Source: Burkholderiales bacterium (GTDB lineage Bacteria; Pseudomonadota; Gammaproteobacteria; Burkholderiales; SHXO01). From it: a stretch of 64,000 nt of DNA. Positions 52,683 to 64,000 of the stretch are shown piece by piece (the stretch's first letter is position 1; every line of letters starts with the position of its first letter). Below the pieces are notes generated by a model. That model did not search any database. It saw only the letters and a list, made by a program, of their open reading frames with translations, and was not told the DNA's origin. The position numbers and the translations under genes are program-made. The stretch is from the NCBI GenBank assembly GCA_020854105.1, contig JADZGB010000048.1:124001-188000 (forward strand), in the 5' to 3' direction.

Positions 52683-54361
52683 CTCAGCCGGAGGCGGGGA
52701 GCGTGCAGCGCTGCTGCACCGTCGCGCGCACGCGCCGGCGGCTCTCGGCCGCGTCGAGTGCCGCCTCGTCCTCGATCCTCGCCACGTCCTGCCCCAGCTC
52801 CGGATCCTTGATGAAGTCGCGCATCCAGCGCGAATAGTCGTGTGCGCGCAGGTGGTGCTGCCAGGTCTCGTCGTCGACCCCTTCGCCGATCTGCAGGAAC
52901 TCGAGCAGGTTGCGCGCGCGCAGCCTGAGCTTGCCCTGCGGGCCGCGGAACCAGAAGCTGCGATCCTCGGTCAGCTCGCCTTCGGCGTACTTGCGGCGGT
53001 AGCGCCGGCGCTGCGCGCGCGGTCCGACCACGGCGAACGGCAGCGCGGCCGCGTCCCCCAGACGCCAGAACAGCGCCTGACCCGGGGGCAGCGTCTCGTC
53101 GTCCGCATCGGGCGCGGCCATGTCTGCCGCCAGGGCCACGGCAGCCAGCGCCTGCGCCGGAGAGGCGCCGAGCACGGCGACGGCGTCCAGGCTTCTGGAC
53201 ACCGCCGGTGCCATCCACTCCGGATGCACGGTCACGTACAGCATCCCGCTGGACTCCTGCGCGAGGATGGTGGGCGCGGCATCGAATTCACGTGGCATGA
53301 GATGGTGCGTCTCGTCCACCAGGACCCAGTGCGGACGCCCGGTGCGCGCGCGCAGCGCGTGCAGCCGCGGCAGCAGATCGAGGAAGAACGCCGGGCGGTC
53401 CTCCAGAGGCAGCGCGATCAGATTGGCGATGGCATTGGCATCCGGCTTCTCGAGCGCCGTGAGCACTTCGTCCGCACCCGGTGCGCGATCGCCGTTGCCG
53501 AACACGATGCCGTTGGCGAAGTCCTCGTAGTCGCCTTCCGGGTCGATCACGCAGAACTGGTAGCCCTGGTCGCACAGCCGCTCCAGCACGCCGGTGGCCA
53601 GCGTGGACTTGCCGCTGCCCGAAGTTCCCGCGATCAGCAGTGCGCGCGCATAGGCATCGACGTGCACCGGCGCGCCGTCCTGCGCATGGCCGAGCAGGAT
53701 TCGATGCCGCTTCGGCATCGGCGCCTCGTGCAGGTCGTGCGCGAGGATGTCGTCGATCAGCTCGATCACCGCGTCCGTACGCGCCTGCTCGCTGGTGCGA
53801 TCGGCCGTATCCTTCAGCGTCGCGATGGCATTGGCCACGGCGACACCGTACTCGGCCGCGTGCAACAGCGCGTGGTCGTTCTCCGCATCCCCGATGGCGG
53901 CCACGTTGTGGCGGGACAGCCCCATGCGGGCCAGGGCGTGGGCCAGTCCGGTGGCCTTGTTCACCGAGGCAGGCAGCACCATGACGGCGCCCTTGTTGAA
54001 GATCACCTGCAGCTCGAGGCCGAGGTCACTGATGGTCTCCAACACCGCGGTCTCGTGCGGCTCGACGGTGGCGACGATCGATGCGCCGACCGCCAGCGGC
54101 ACGCCGCGGGCCTGCAGGGCCGCGACGAATGCCGGAGGCGGCGGATCGCCCAGCAGCTCGCGCTCGCCGCTCGCAGGGAAGTACAGCAGCGCGCCGTTCT
54201 CGGCGACCACGCAATCGAAGCGATCGATCTCGGGAAAGATCCCCAGCAGTTCGTCGAGCTCCCGGCCCGTCACCAGAACGAGCCTGCGCCCGCTGGCACG
54301 GAAGCGCTCGAGCGCTTGCACGCCCCGCGCGGGCACCAGGCCGTCGTGGGCCAGGGTGCCG

Positions 54362-57017
<2,656 letters not shown>

Positions 57018-57131
57018 CGGACTCGCGCAGAGGGACTTCCCCGGCAGTGCCCGGAGAGTTGAATCTGCATCGGGTTAACGACAGTACCGCGTACGCATTG
57101 AGCGGCGGACGTTGCCGGCGGTCCGCCGCCA

Positions 57132-57145
57132 TTGATTCAGGTCAA
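57132..57145 (+). promoter_or_regulatory. FNR/ANR-type box
   Basis: TTGATTCAGGTCAA fits TTGATNNNNGTCAA, the ANR/Anr consensus of proteobacteria. It lies 67 bases before the ATG of the secreted protein and in the divergent gap with the kinase. If real, the gene responds to low oxygen or nitric oxide. No other copy was found elsewhere in the window. Confidence 0.5.
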
Positions 57146-57211
57146 CACGGCCCGGCGGTGGGCGCGCTAAGGTTTTTCGCAGTCATCCCCTGTCATCGGA
57201 GAAAGTGAGTG

Positions 57212-58006
57212 ATGCAGTCGGTTTTCGGCACGACCCTGGTGCTCGCCCTCGCGATCCTGGGGAGCATGTCCACTTCTGCCTCGGCCAGGGCCGCGGAGGC
57301 GGACACGGCACTGAAGCAGGACGCCATCGAGCGTCTGTCCCAGAGCCACGATCCCACGCTCTCCGTGGGCATCGGACGCGTCTACGTCAAGCAGGCCGCG
57401 CTGCTCGCCGCGCGCGACGTGCTGACGGAGCGCGGCCGCGCCGCTGGCCTGGACAAGGTCCGCTGGAATCCCGCGCTCGCGCAATGGCAGGCGGCGGAGC
57501 GCGAACTCATGCAGGGTGTGGACGACCTGGTGCAGGCGCGTGTAGCCAGTGGGCAATGGGTGCACAGTGCATGGGGCCAGGCGGCGGCCCAGACGCTCAA
57601 CGACGAGGAAGCCGACGAGATCGCGGTCCACTTCCAGAGCGAAGGCGGGCAGCTGCAGCGCAAGGTCATCGAGTGGTTCGTGGGTGAACTGACCTTGCAG
57701 ACCTACACCTTCACGGACCGGCTCAAGTACGGCGTGCCGGGCTCGGAATCGGAGATGCGCGACCTGCAGGTGGCGACCTACGAACGCATCGTCCCGGGCA
57801 TCTACGACCTCACCTCGTATCCTAACGCGGTGAAGTTCGCCAGCACCGATCCGGGGGTAAAGTACTTCAAGATGATGGTGATGCGGGGCATCCACGCACT
57901 GCACCTACATCTGGAGGCCTGCGCGGACGATGCGCGGCGCATGGTGCGCGAGCGCGCCGCGCTTGCCGATCCCCATATCGCCGGGATCGCGGGCGAGCGC
58001 AGCTGA
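57212..58006 (+). CDS. Secreted protein of unknown function
   Basis: Start ATG at 57212 (a GTG at 57209 is also possible) with GGAGAAAG upstream. A signal peptide (MQSVFGTTLVLALAILGSM ... ASARA) is cut near AEA; the mature protein of about 240 residues is helical and acidic, with a segment around DEEADEIAVHFQSEGGQLQRKVIEWFVG. No family was recognised with confidence; the DUF2059 group has a comparable helical layout, but the match is only impressionistic. An FNR-like site upstream hints at oxygen control. Confidence 0.75.
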   Translation: MQSVFGTTLVLALAILGSMSTSASARAAEADTALKQDAIERLSQSHDPTLSVGIGRVYVKQAALLAARDVLTERGRAAGLDKVRWNPALAQWQAAERELMQGVDDLVQARVASGQWVHSAWGQAAAQTLNDEEADEIAVHFQSEGGQLQRKVIEWFVGELTLQTYTFTDRLKYGVPGSESEMRDLQVATYERIVPGIYDLTSYPNAVKFASTDPGVKYFKMMVMRGIHALHLHLEACADDARRMVRERAALADPHIAGIAGERS

Positions 58007-58106
58007 CGCGTGAAAGCGTCGTATCATTGTCGCCCTCGGCGTGCGCGCGTTCATGGGAAATGGCGTGCACGGTCATGCAACCCTCGGTATTCCGGTATTC
58101 GCCTCC

Positions 58107-58754
58107 ATGTCGTCGCCTCGCCGCTCCGACGTCTCCGACCGGAGCGTGGAAGAGTTCAGACCCGTCAAGCTGCGCGTCGCCAATTCACCCCGTCACGGAC
58201 GAGGCGTGTATGCGGTCGCGCCCATTCGCAAGGGCACGCGCATCATAGAGTACGAGGGCAAGCGCGTCTCGTGGGCGTGGGCCTCGCGCAAGTACCCGGA
58301 AGTCGACGGCGAGCCGACCCACACCTTCCTGTTCGAGCTAGAGGACGACATGGTCATCGATGCGAACCAGGACGGAAACGATGCCCGGTGGATCAACCAT
58401 TCCTGCGATCCCAACTGCCAGGCCGTCGACGAGGAGGGGCGCATCTACATCGAGGCCATGCGCAACATCGCAGCCGGCGAGGAGCTGGGTTACGACTACA
58501 ACATCCGGCTGCCCGAGCGCCTCACTCCTGCGCTCAAGAAGCGCTGGCCCTGCCATTGCGGTTCGAGGAAGTGCCGCGGCACGCTGCTCATGCCCAAGCG
58601 CGGCAAGCCCACGCCGATGACCCGCCCGCCGGAGCAACGACCGGCGAAGAAGGGATCGGCGAAGAACGAAGCGGCGAAGAAGGGTTCGGCAAAGACCGAA
58701 CCGGCAAAGAAGGGCCCGGCAAAGAAGGACTCGGCGGGAAAATCACCGCGCTGA
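58107..58754 (+). CDS. SET-domain protein lysine methyltransferase with Lys/Ala-rich tail
   Basis: A 215-residue protein; start ATG 58107 gives MSSPRRSDVSD before the SET domain (an ATG at 58041 is also open). SET motifs: GRGVYAVAPIRKGTRIIEYEGK near 32, RWINHSCDPNC near 95, AGEELGYDYN near 121 and post-SET CHCGSRKCRG near 152. After residue 170 comes a tail of repeats of the AKKGSAK type (KKGSAKNEAAKKGSAKTEPAKK), resembling histone H1 C-termini or bacterial AlgP-like DNA-compacting tails. Likely target: Lys on a host protein, perhaps DNA-associated (inference). The gene is not adjacent to a histone-like gene. Confidence 0.87.
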   Translation: MSSPRRSDVSDRSVEEFRPVKLRVANSPRHGRGVYAVAPIRKGTRIIEYEGKRVSWAWASRKYPEVDGEPTHTFLFELEDDMVIDANQDGNDARWINHSCDPNCQAVDEEGRIYIEAMRNIAAGEELGYDYNIRLPERLTPALKKRWPCHCGSRKCRGTLLMPKRGKPTPMTRPPEQRPAKKGSAKNEAAKKGSAKTEPAKKGPAKKDSAGKSPR

Positions 58755-58860
58755 TTCGTCTGCTGCGGGCGGGCGCGCAACGTGCGGCGGCCGCAGCGGC
58801 CGCCATGCAACGTGCATCACCGGACGCGGCTGCGTCCGGTCCGCGCGTTCGCAACGCCGC

Positions 58861-59178
58861 TCAGTCGTCGTCCAGCCGGCCCAACTGGCGATCGAGCGAC
58901 TTCTCCATCTTCTCCGCCGCACCGGTGATGGCTTCCATCAGCGAACCGGCATGGTGCGACACCGACATCGGCTGCAGCCCGCGTACGCGTACCTCGATCT
59001 GACAGCGCTTGTCGTCCACGCCCTTCTTCTCGCTGCTGTTGACGTCGTTGACGTGCACCTCGACCCGCGTCACACGATCCGCGAAACGGCCGAGCACGCG
59101 CTCGACCTCTGCCTCCACGATCTCGGTCAGGCGCAGATCGCCGCGGATGTTGTTATCGGAATTGAGCAGCACTTGCAT
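58861..59178 (-). CDS. HPF/RaiA family ribosome-associated protein
   Basis: A 105-residue protein of the sigma-54 modulation/HPF fold that would bind the 30S subunit and stall it in stationary phase. Start MQVLLNSDNNIRGDLRLTE; conserved end SVSHHAGSLMEAITGAAEKMEKSLDRQLGRL. It lacks the C-terminal extension of long HPF. It is isolated on the minus strand, so a free-standing short-HPF-like gene. Confidence 0.85.
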   Translation of the reverse strand: MQVLLNSDNNIRGDLRLTEIVEAEVERVLGRFADRVTRVEVHVNDVNSSEKKGVDDKRCQIEVRVRGLQPMSVSHHAGSLMEAITGAAEKMEKSLDRQLGRLDDD

Positions 59179-59617
59179 GGCACTTCTCCTCGTAGGGTGA
59201 CGGGCCCTGCCCGTTGACGGCGGGCGTGAGGGATCCGGTCGCTATGATAGGCGCGCAGCCGGCGATCCCGGCGGCCGCCGCGACGTGCAGCGTACAATGG
59301 ATCGGCCTCTACGAGCGCGGCGGGATCTTGAAACCGGACGACCGCCACCGCATGTACGCCGCTGGGCAATCGGCCCTGGCACACCGGCGCATCCTTGCAG
59401 GATGCGCCGGGACGCTGCGCGATCCTGTCCGCACGCGTGCCGCCGGAGGGCGGCGACACCGGGAATGGGGACATGCGGCCTGCGGCGCGCCGGATGCGCC
59501 GCGGCGCGAGGACTGCATCTGCATCACTCGATCGCGCACTCGCGGCGCACCCTGGGATTCGGGTTCACCCGGAGCCCCTCGATCTGCCTGTAACCGTTTC
59601 CTGAAAGGCCGGAGCCG
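59179..59617. other. Divergent leader region between HPF-like and SUV3-like genes
   Basis: The 439-bp gap has no gene. A perfect 12-bp stem, CCGGCGCATCCT / AGGATGCGCCGG with TGC loop, lies at 59384-59410. Position 59604-59608 (AAAGG) is a ribosome site for the TTG start at 59618. No strong sigma-70 boxes were recognised. Confidence 0.6.
59384..59410 (+). repeat. Perfect 12-bp hairpin in the helicase leader
   Basis: CCGGCGCATCCT TGC AGGATGCGCCGG. No T-run follows, so it is not a rho-independent terminator. It might be a REP half-site or a structured RNA leader. A related GCGCCGGATGCGCC string occurs about 90 bases on. Confidence 0.55.
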
Positions 59618-61807
59618 TTGAAACCGCAGTTGCATGAACCCGACACCGTCCTCCCAGAGGACACCGTCCTCCCAGAGGACACCGTCCTCCCAGAGGACAC
59701 CGTCCTCCCCGAGGACACCGTCCTCCCCGAGGACACCGTCCTCCCCGAGGACACCATCCTCCCAGAGGACATCGTCCTCCCAGAGGACATCGTCCTCAGA
59801 GAGGACGCGGGCCTCGCCGAGGACGAAGTCGAAGGTGACGCGCCTTCCGGCGCATCGCAGAGCCACGACGCCCTGTACGCGCACCTGAAGGCACACGATG
59901 CGGTGCTGTTCCGCACCGACAGCGTGTTCTGCGTGCGCGTGCGCGGCAGCGTGCACGTGGACGGACGCGACGTGCCCTTCTGTCTGGTGCCGCCGGACGG
60001 CATCCTGATGAAGGCCAACCGCTGGAAGAAGACGCCTGCCGACAAGCGCCTGGCCCTGGTGCTGGAGCGCTTCAACGCGCAGGCGCTGGCCGGCATGCGC
60101 GAGCGCGTGTCGGCCTTTCTCGCACGCACGCGCGCGCTTGGCGCCGAGCTGGGCATCGACCCGGTGCCGTACTGGGCGGCGCTGGACACCGACGGGCTGG
60201 AGGAGGCGAGCCGGTTCGCCACCATCGAGGGCCGCATGCAGGCCGCGCATGCGCAGCAGGTGGAGCGGCGCAATGCGCAGCGCGTGAAGGAGGCGGTGCG
60301 GCTGGAGGACTACCCGGAGAGCTTCCCCGCGGTGAAGCTGCCGCGGCGCTTCGTCGCGCTGCTCGGTCCGACCAACTCCGGCAAGACGCACCGCGCCGTG
60401 GACGCGCTGAAGCAGGCGCGCTCTGGCGTGTACCTCGCGCCCCTGCGCCTGCTCGCCAGTGAGAACTATGAACGCCTGGCCGATGCGGGCATCGCGGCGA
60501 GCCTGGTCACCGGCGAGGAGCGCAAGCTGCATCCGCAGGCCACGCACTTCGCGAGCACGGTGGAGATGCTCGATCCGCACCGTCCGGTGGACGTGGCGGT
60601 GATCGACGAGGTGCAGATGCTCGAGGATGCCGAGCGCGGCAGCGCCTGGACCGCCGCGGTGTGCGGCGTTCCCGCGCAGACCGTGTACCTGATCGGCAGC
60701 CCGACCGCCGAGCCGGCGCTGCGCGCGCTGGCAGCGCGCCTGTCGGTGCCGCTCGAGGTGGAGCACCTGCAGCGCATGGCACCGCTGGAAGTCGATCCCG
60801 GGCCGGTGATGGGCCTTAACGCATTGAAGCCGGGCGACGCCCTGATCGCCTTCTCGCGGCGCGACGTCCTGTTCCTCGCGCAGCAGCTCTCGCGCATGGG
60901 CCGCAGCGTCGCGACCATCTACGGGGCGCTGTCCCCCGAGGCACGCCGTGCGCAGGCGCGCCGATTCGAGTCGCGCGAGGCCTCCATCGTGGTCGCGACC
61001 GACGCCATCGGCATGGGGCTGAATCTGCCGATCTCGCGCGTGGTGTTCAGCAGCGTGAGCAAGTTCGACGGCTACGAGGAGGACTTCCTGCCGCGCGCGC
61101 TGCTGCACCAGATCGCCGGGCGTGCCGGCCGCTTCGGCATCCACGAGGCTGGCCGCGTGGCGGGGCTGGACGAGTTCGCCCACCGTCACATCCAGCGCGA
61201 ACTGCGCAAGCAGCCCGAACCGCTGCACGCGACGCGCTTCCAGGTGTCGCCCTCGCTGGATCACCTGCACGCGCTGCGGGATGCCACCGGGGAGCAGTCG
61301 CTGGAGAAGCTGCTGCAGCGCTTCGTGCGCAACCTCGACCTGCGCGACGACTTCTTCGTGCCTGCGAACCTCGAGGACTCCCTGGCGCGGGCGCCGCTGC
61401 TCGATCGCACCGGCCTGTCGCTGCAGGACTGCGTCATGCTCTCGCTAGTGCCCATCAACAGCAACGTGATCGTGCTAGATGCCGCGTGGCGCGCCTGGGT
61501 GTGGGCGATGGCGCGCGGGGAGGCGTGCCGCTTCCGCCAGGACTACGCGGTGCAGCGGATGGACCTGCAGGAAGCCGAGGACGTCTGCCGGCTGAGCGCC
61601 GCCTATTCCTGGCTGTCTTACCGGCGTGCGGATGTCTTTCCCGATGGCGATCTCGCGCGCGAACTGATGGTGCGTCTGTCGCTGGCGATCGACGACATGC
61701 TGGCCCGCCGTCATGGCGGGGAGAGCGGGCCTGCACGGCGCGAGCGAGGTCCGCGCCGGGACGAGCGGCGGCCACGGCGGACGGGGGCGGGGCGGCCATG
61801 GCGCTGA
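59618..61807 (+). CDS. SUV3-like ATP-dependent RNA helicase with repetitive N-terminus
   Basis: A 729-residue RNA/DNA helicase related to mitochondrial SUV3. TTG start at 59618 with AAAGG nine bases upstream. Residues 9-62 are nine near-identical DTVLPE hexapeptides. The helicase core begins near 240: Walker A GPTNSGKTHRA near 250, DExH-like VIDEVQML near 330, SAT-like IGSPTAEP, motif V-like VVATDAIGMGLNLP near 453 and motif VI GRAGRFG near 502. The SUV3 C-terminal domain follows. The TGA ends 10 bases into the truncated haemoglobin gene. RNA turnover is the likely role. Confidence 0.88.
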   Translation: MKPQLHEPDTVLPEDTVLPEDTVLPEDTVLPEDTVLPEDTVLPEDTILPEDIVLPEDIVLREDAGLAEDEVEGDAPSGASQSHDALYAHLKAHDAVLFRTDSVFCVRVRGSVHVDGRDVPFCLVPPDGILMKANRWKKTPADKRLALVLERFNAQALAGMRERVSAFLARTRALGAELGIDPVPYWAALDTDGLEEASRFATIEGRMQAAHAQQVERRNAQRVKEAVRLEDYPESFPAVKLPRRFVALLGPTNSGKTHRAVDALKQARSGVYLAPLRLLASENYERLADAGIAASLVTGEERKLHPQATHFASTVEMLDPHRPVDVAVIDEVQMLEDAERGSAWTAAVCGVPAQTVYLIGSPTAEPALRALAARLSVPLEVEHLQRMAPLEVDPGPVMGLNALKPGDALIAFSRRDVLFLAQQLSRMGRSVATIYGALSPEARRAQARRFESREASIVVATDAIGMGLNLPISRVVFSSVSKFDGYEEDFLPRALLHQIAGRAGRFGIHEAGRVAGLDEFAHRHIQRELRKQPEPLHATRFQVSPSLDHLHALRDATGEQSLEKLLQRFVRNLDLRDDFFVPANLEDSLARAPLLDRTGLSLQDCVMLSLVPINSNVIVLDAAWRAWVWAMARGEACRFRQDYAVQRMDLQEAEDVCRLSAAYSWLSYRRADVFPDGDLARELMVRLSLAIDDMLARRHGGESGPARRERGPRRDERRPRRTGAGRPWR
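59642..59803 (+). repeat. In-frame 18-bp minisatellite (nine copies)
   Basis: Nine tandem 18-mers based on GACACCGTCCTCCCAGAG, each encoding DTVLPE, with substitutions (CCC for CCA in the middle, ATC for ACC or GTC at the end). The repeat is divisible by three, so copy changes would keep the frame. It lies at the start of the helicase gene, in a region not needed for helicase motifs. Confidence 0.95.
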
Positions 61808-62214
61808 TCGAAGCCGGCAGCGGCTGCACCACACCCGGGCAGGAGGCGGCGATCGAGCGCATGGTGCGCCTGTTCTACGAGCGCGGCCTGCGCGACGACG
61901 TGCTCGGTCCGATCTTCCGTGCGGCCATCCATGACTGGGAACCGCATATCGCGATCGTGGCGGATTTCTGGTCGGGCGCAGTACACGGCACCGGGCGCTA
62001 TCGCGGCAACGCCTTCGCGCCGCATGCCAGGCTCGACTTCGGGCCCGAAGCATTCGAGCGCTGGCTCGCCGCGTTCGAGAGCGCCGCGCGCGACGCGCTG
62101 GCCGCCCCCGATGCCGACGTCGCCATCCGCGTCGCGCGGCACATGGCCCAGAGCTTCCGTGCCGGGATCTTTCCGTTCACCGGTAAGGACGGGCGACCCT
62201 CGCGCACGCCGTGA
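61798..62214 (+). CDS. Group III truncated haemoglobin
   Basis: A 138-residue 2/2 globin. Group III traits: DVLGPIFRAAIHDWEPHIAIVADFWSGAVHGTGRYRGN with the Trp and the tyrosine/arginine positions, FAPHARL (proximal His near 82) and the helix RMFxxWL-like FERWLAAF. Group III globins bind oxygen and NO; their physiological role is uncertain. ATG overlaps the helicase end by 10 bases, so it is in the same transcript. Confidence 0.9.
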   Translation: MALIEAGSGCTTPGQEAAIERMVRLFYERGLRDDVLGPIFRAAIHDWEPHIAIVADFWSGAVHGTGRYRGNAFAPHARLDFGPEAFERWLAAFESAARDALAAPDADVAIRVARHMAQSFRAGIFPFTGKDGRPSRTP

Positions 62215-62262
62215 CGACGCGCGCCGTCCGCCAGGATAGCCGCCCCGTCTCCCCCGTCTCCC

Positions 62263-62385
62263 CCGTCGACCCGGCGAACGCCGGGGCCCAGCGCAGACTG
62301 ACAAGGGCCCTTTTCCGTTTCGACTGGATCCCGGCCCCGGATTAAAGCATTCCGGGGCAGGCTTTCACCCGCCGGGGTGACGGAG
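62263..62385. repeat. REP-like palindromes after the globin gene
   Basis: CCCGGCGAACGCCGGGGCC and related half-sites (TGGATCCCGG ... CCGGGGTGACGG) lie after the globin stop, in the 276-bp gap before the serine hydrolase. No gene is seen in this gap. Confidence 0.7.
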
Positions 62386-62490
62386 TGGGCGGCACTGGCG
62401 CATGCAGATCCGCAGGCATCGGCCGGCAGATGCGGGATGACGTGGCAGGCGTGCTAGGCTTGGGCGCCCTCGTCCCTCGTGTCGCATGCC

Positions 62491-63891
62491 ATGCTTGTGC
62501 GTCGTCTGCTCGGCCTCGTCCTCGTCCTGCTCGCCACGCGCGCCCCGGCGCAGACCGCCTATCGGCCGCTCGCCGGAATCGACGACGAGAGCGCGCCGCA
62601 CATCGTCGCGGGGTATCGGGCCATCTTCACCTGCTCGGCGCATTTCGTCGCCGGCCGTGCGCTGGAGGACATCGAGCGCGTGGAACTGGCGGATACGCAG
62701 CGCTTCGGCTTCCCCAGTCCGCAGATCGACGAGGTGCGCAGGCTCGTGCATTCGCGTGACGCGGATGCGACGCTCGAGCGCATCGCCGTCTTCCGGCCGG
62801 GCATGGGATGCAGCCTGCTGCCGCCCGAATGGGGCGTGGCGGACGCGGACCGCTTGCCGTTCGTGCGGCACGACCCGGTGCGGCGCCCGGCCGTGCTCTT
62901 TCCGGCCGGCGACACCGTGCATCTCCCGCCCGCCGGCGTGGACGTTAGCTATCCGGCGCTCTCCGGCGTGATGGAGCGTGCCTTCGACGGCAGGTCCTTT
63001 GCGGCGAAGGCGGGCACCCTCACCACCGCCGTGCTCGTCGTGCATCGAGGGCGCCTCGTGGCGGAGCGCTATCGGCCCGGGTTCGGGCCGGCCAGCGGCT
63101 ATCGCACGTGGTCCACCTCGAAGAGCATCACCGCTGCGCTCATCGGCATCGCTGCGGGCGAGGGGCTCATCGACCTCGATGCACCGCTGGAGTTCGCGCA
63201 GTGGAGCGGTCCGGGCGACCCGCGCCGCGCGATCACCGGGCGCCACCTGTTGTGGATGTCGAGCGGACTGTTCAGCGGCGGATCCAACAGCGCTGGCGTG
63301 TACTTCGGCGGACAGGACGTCGCCAGCGCCGCGACCGGCGGCGGCCTGGAAGCGCGCCCGGGCACACGGTGGAAGTACGCCAACAACGACACGCTGCTGC
63401 TGGCCCTGGCGCTGCACCGCGCACTGGCAGACGACGCGCGCTACCTGCGCTATCCCTACGACAGACTGCTGCACCGGATCGGCATGTACGACACGACGAT
63501 GGAGGTGGATCATGCCGGCGACTTCGTCGCCTCCAGCCAGACCTACACCACGGCCCGCGATCTGGCGCGCTTCGGCCTGCTGCTGCTTGGAGACGGCATG
63601 TGGCAGGGTCAGCGGATCCTTCCCCAGGGTTGGGTGCGATTTCTCGCAACGCCGGCGCCGACCAAGCCGCCGACCGACGGACAGTGGGGTTACGGCGCGC
63701 AGTTCTGGCTGCTGGATCGCATGCCCGGCGTTCCCGCGGGAACCTTCAGCACTGCCGGACGCAAGGGCCAGTACGTCACGGTGGTACCCGGGCACGACCT
63801 GGTGATCGTGCGCACCGGGGTCGACCCCGAGGGCAGTGACTTCGCGGCCCACCAGCTGGTGGCCGACGTCGTGCGTGCCGTGCAGGACTAG
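62491..63891 (+). CDS. Secreted beta-lactamase-like serine hydrolase
   Basis: A 466-residue class C beta-lactamase/penicillin-binding-like enzyme. The start MLVRRLLGLVLVLLATRAPA gives a signal peptide; a GTG at 62479 adds four residues. Active-site motifs: WSTSKSITAAL (SxxK, nucleophile Ser near 211), KYANNDTL (YxN near 303) and the HTG-like triad end replaced by the region TAGRKGQYV near 425. Such enzymes include esterases and amidases; an antibiotic target is not implied. Alone on its strand. Confidence 0.87.
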   Translation: MLVRRLLGLVLVLLATRAPAQTAYRPLAGIDDESAPHIVAGYRAIFTCSAHFVAGRALEDIERVELADTQRFGFPSPQIDEVRRLVHSRDADATLERIAVFRPGMGCSLLPPEWGVADADRLPFVRHDPVRRPAVLFPAGDTVHLPPAGVDVSYPALSGVMERAFDGRSFAAKAGTLTTAVLVVHRGRLVAERYRPGFGPASGYRTWSTSKSITAALIGIAAGEGLIDLDAPLEFAQWSGPGDPRRAITGRHLLWMSSGLFSGGSNSAGVYFGGQDVASAATGGGLEARPGTRWKYANNDTLLLALALHRALADDARYLRYPYDRLLHRIGMYDTTMEVDHAGDFVASSQTYTTARDLARFGLLLLGDGMWQGQRILPQGWVRFLATPAPTKPPTDGQWGYGAQFWLLDRMPGVPAGTFSTAGRKGQYVTVVPGHDLVIVRTGVDPEGSDFAAHQLVADVVRAVQD

Positions 63892-63895
63892 CGGC

Positions 63896-64000
63896 TCAGC
63901 AGGGTAGCTCGACCCCCAGCTCGCGCAGCTGCATTTCCGCTGCTTCGGCCCAGCCGCGGTTGGCCAGCGGGCTGGCGGGACTCGGGTGCAGGATGCAGCC
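63896..64000 (-). CDS. C-terminus of a uracil-DNA glycosylase-like protein (cut)
   Basis: The last 34 residues of a minus-strand gene are visible, with LHPSPASPLANRGWAEAAE; the HPSP-A-S-P-x-A-N-R-G-W pattern is the second active-site motif of the uracil-DNA glycosylase superfamily. The rest lies right of the window, so the subfamily cannot be told. Confidence 0.65.
   Translation of the reverse strand, partial: GCILHPSPASPLANRGWAEAAEMQLRELGVELPC

Noticed and set aside
59309-61270. Minus-strand frame with many DGVLGED repeats
   Set aside because: It reads the reverse of the DTVLPE minisatellite and helicase gene.
63896-64000. Assigning the right-edge fragment to a specific glycosylase
   Set aside because: Only 34 residues are visible, so no subfamily is named.

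Overview
The window looks like a chromosomal segment of a high-GC Gram-negative bacterium, most likely a betaproteobacterium (inference from gene content and order, not from an rRNA). The supporting blocks are pilU-pilT / yggS / proC-yggT-yggU, aceE-aceF-nadD-rsfS-rlmH-maf-rng, a branched-chain-type ABC transporter operon with an acyl-CoA ligase, and dispersed CCGGCGAAAGCCGGG repeats. No rRNA, tRNA, CRISPR array, prophage or insertion sequence was recognised.

Layout. 1-2569: NodI/NodJ-type ABC exporter (cut by the left edge), HemJ and a small exported HIRAN protein. 2570-2925: palindromic repeats. 2926-9776: THUMP-domain RNA methyltransferase, twitching ATPases PilU and PilT, PLP-homeostasis protein, a secreted SRPBCC protein ended by a strong terminator, then proC, a YggT membrane protein and a DUF167 protein. 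9833-13310: dynamin-like GTPase convergent with an acyl-CoA synthetase. 13592-21715: a type I restriction-modification locus (hsdM, hsdS, DUF4143 ATPase, remnant of an ATP-binding regulator, hsdR) whose hsdR carries an in-frame amber codon. 21968-29660: a tightly packed minus-strand run aceE-aceF-nadD-rsfS-rlmH-maf-rng, in which nadD seems to lack any ordinary start codon. 29795-40529: LysR, phenylacetate-CoA-ligase-like enzyme, AhpD-like protein, a small unknown protein, and a ligase-livGHMKF operon; together they suggest uptake and CoA activation of an organic acid. 40708-46210: class III aminotransferase, NAD-dependent epimerase, VOC protein, an HtrA-like protein without its catalytic triad, and an MFS transporter. 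46300-58754: Ser/Thr kinase-HDOD fusion, a nonsense-disrupted DUF4870-like membrane protein, a BaiN-type flavoprotein, a histidine-kinase fragment, YihY/BrkB, an enolase-superfamily enzyme, a HAD-HerA-like fusion, a doubly damaged CHASE/PAS histidine kinase, a secreted protein behind an FNR/ANR-like box, and a SET-domain protein. 58861-64000: HPF-like factor, SUV3-like RNA helicase with an 18-bp in-frame minisatellite, group III truncated haemoglobin, a serine hydrolase, and the end of a probable uracil-DNA glycosylase.

A recurring theme is gene damage: an amber codon in hsdR, opal codons at expected Trp positions in two genes, a homopolymer frameshift, and two truncated remnants. Either this is a genome (or assembly) with many lesions, or some of these genes are switched or read through. 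No single wholly new system is evident. The strongest candidates for follow-up are the restriction locus with its embedded ATPases, the HtrA-like pseudoprotease, the HAD-ATPase fusion, and the helicase with a variable-looking repeat tail.
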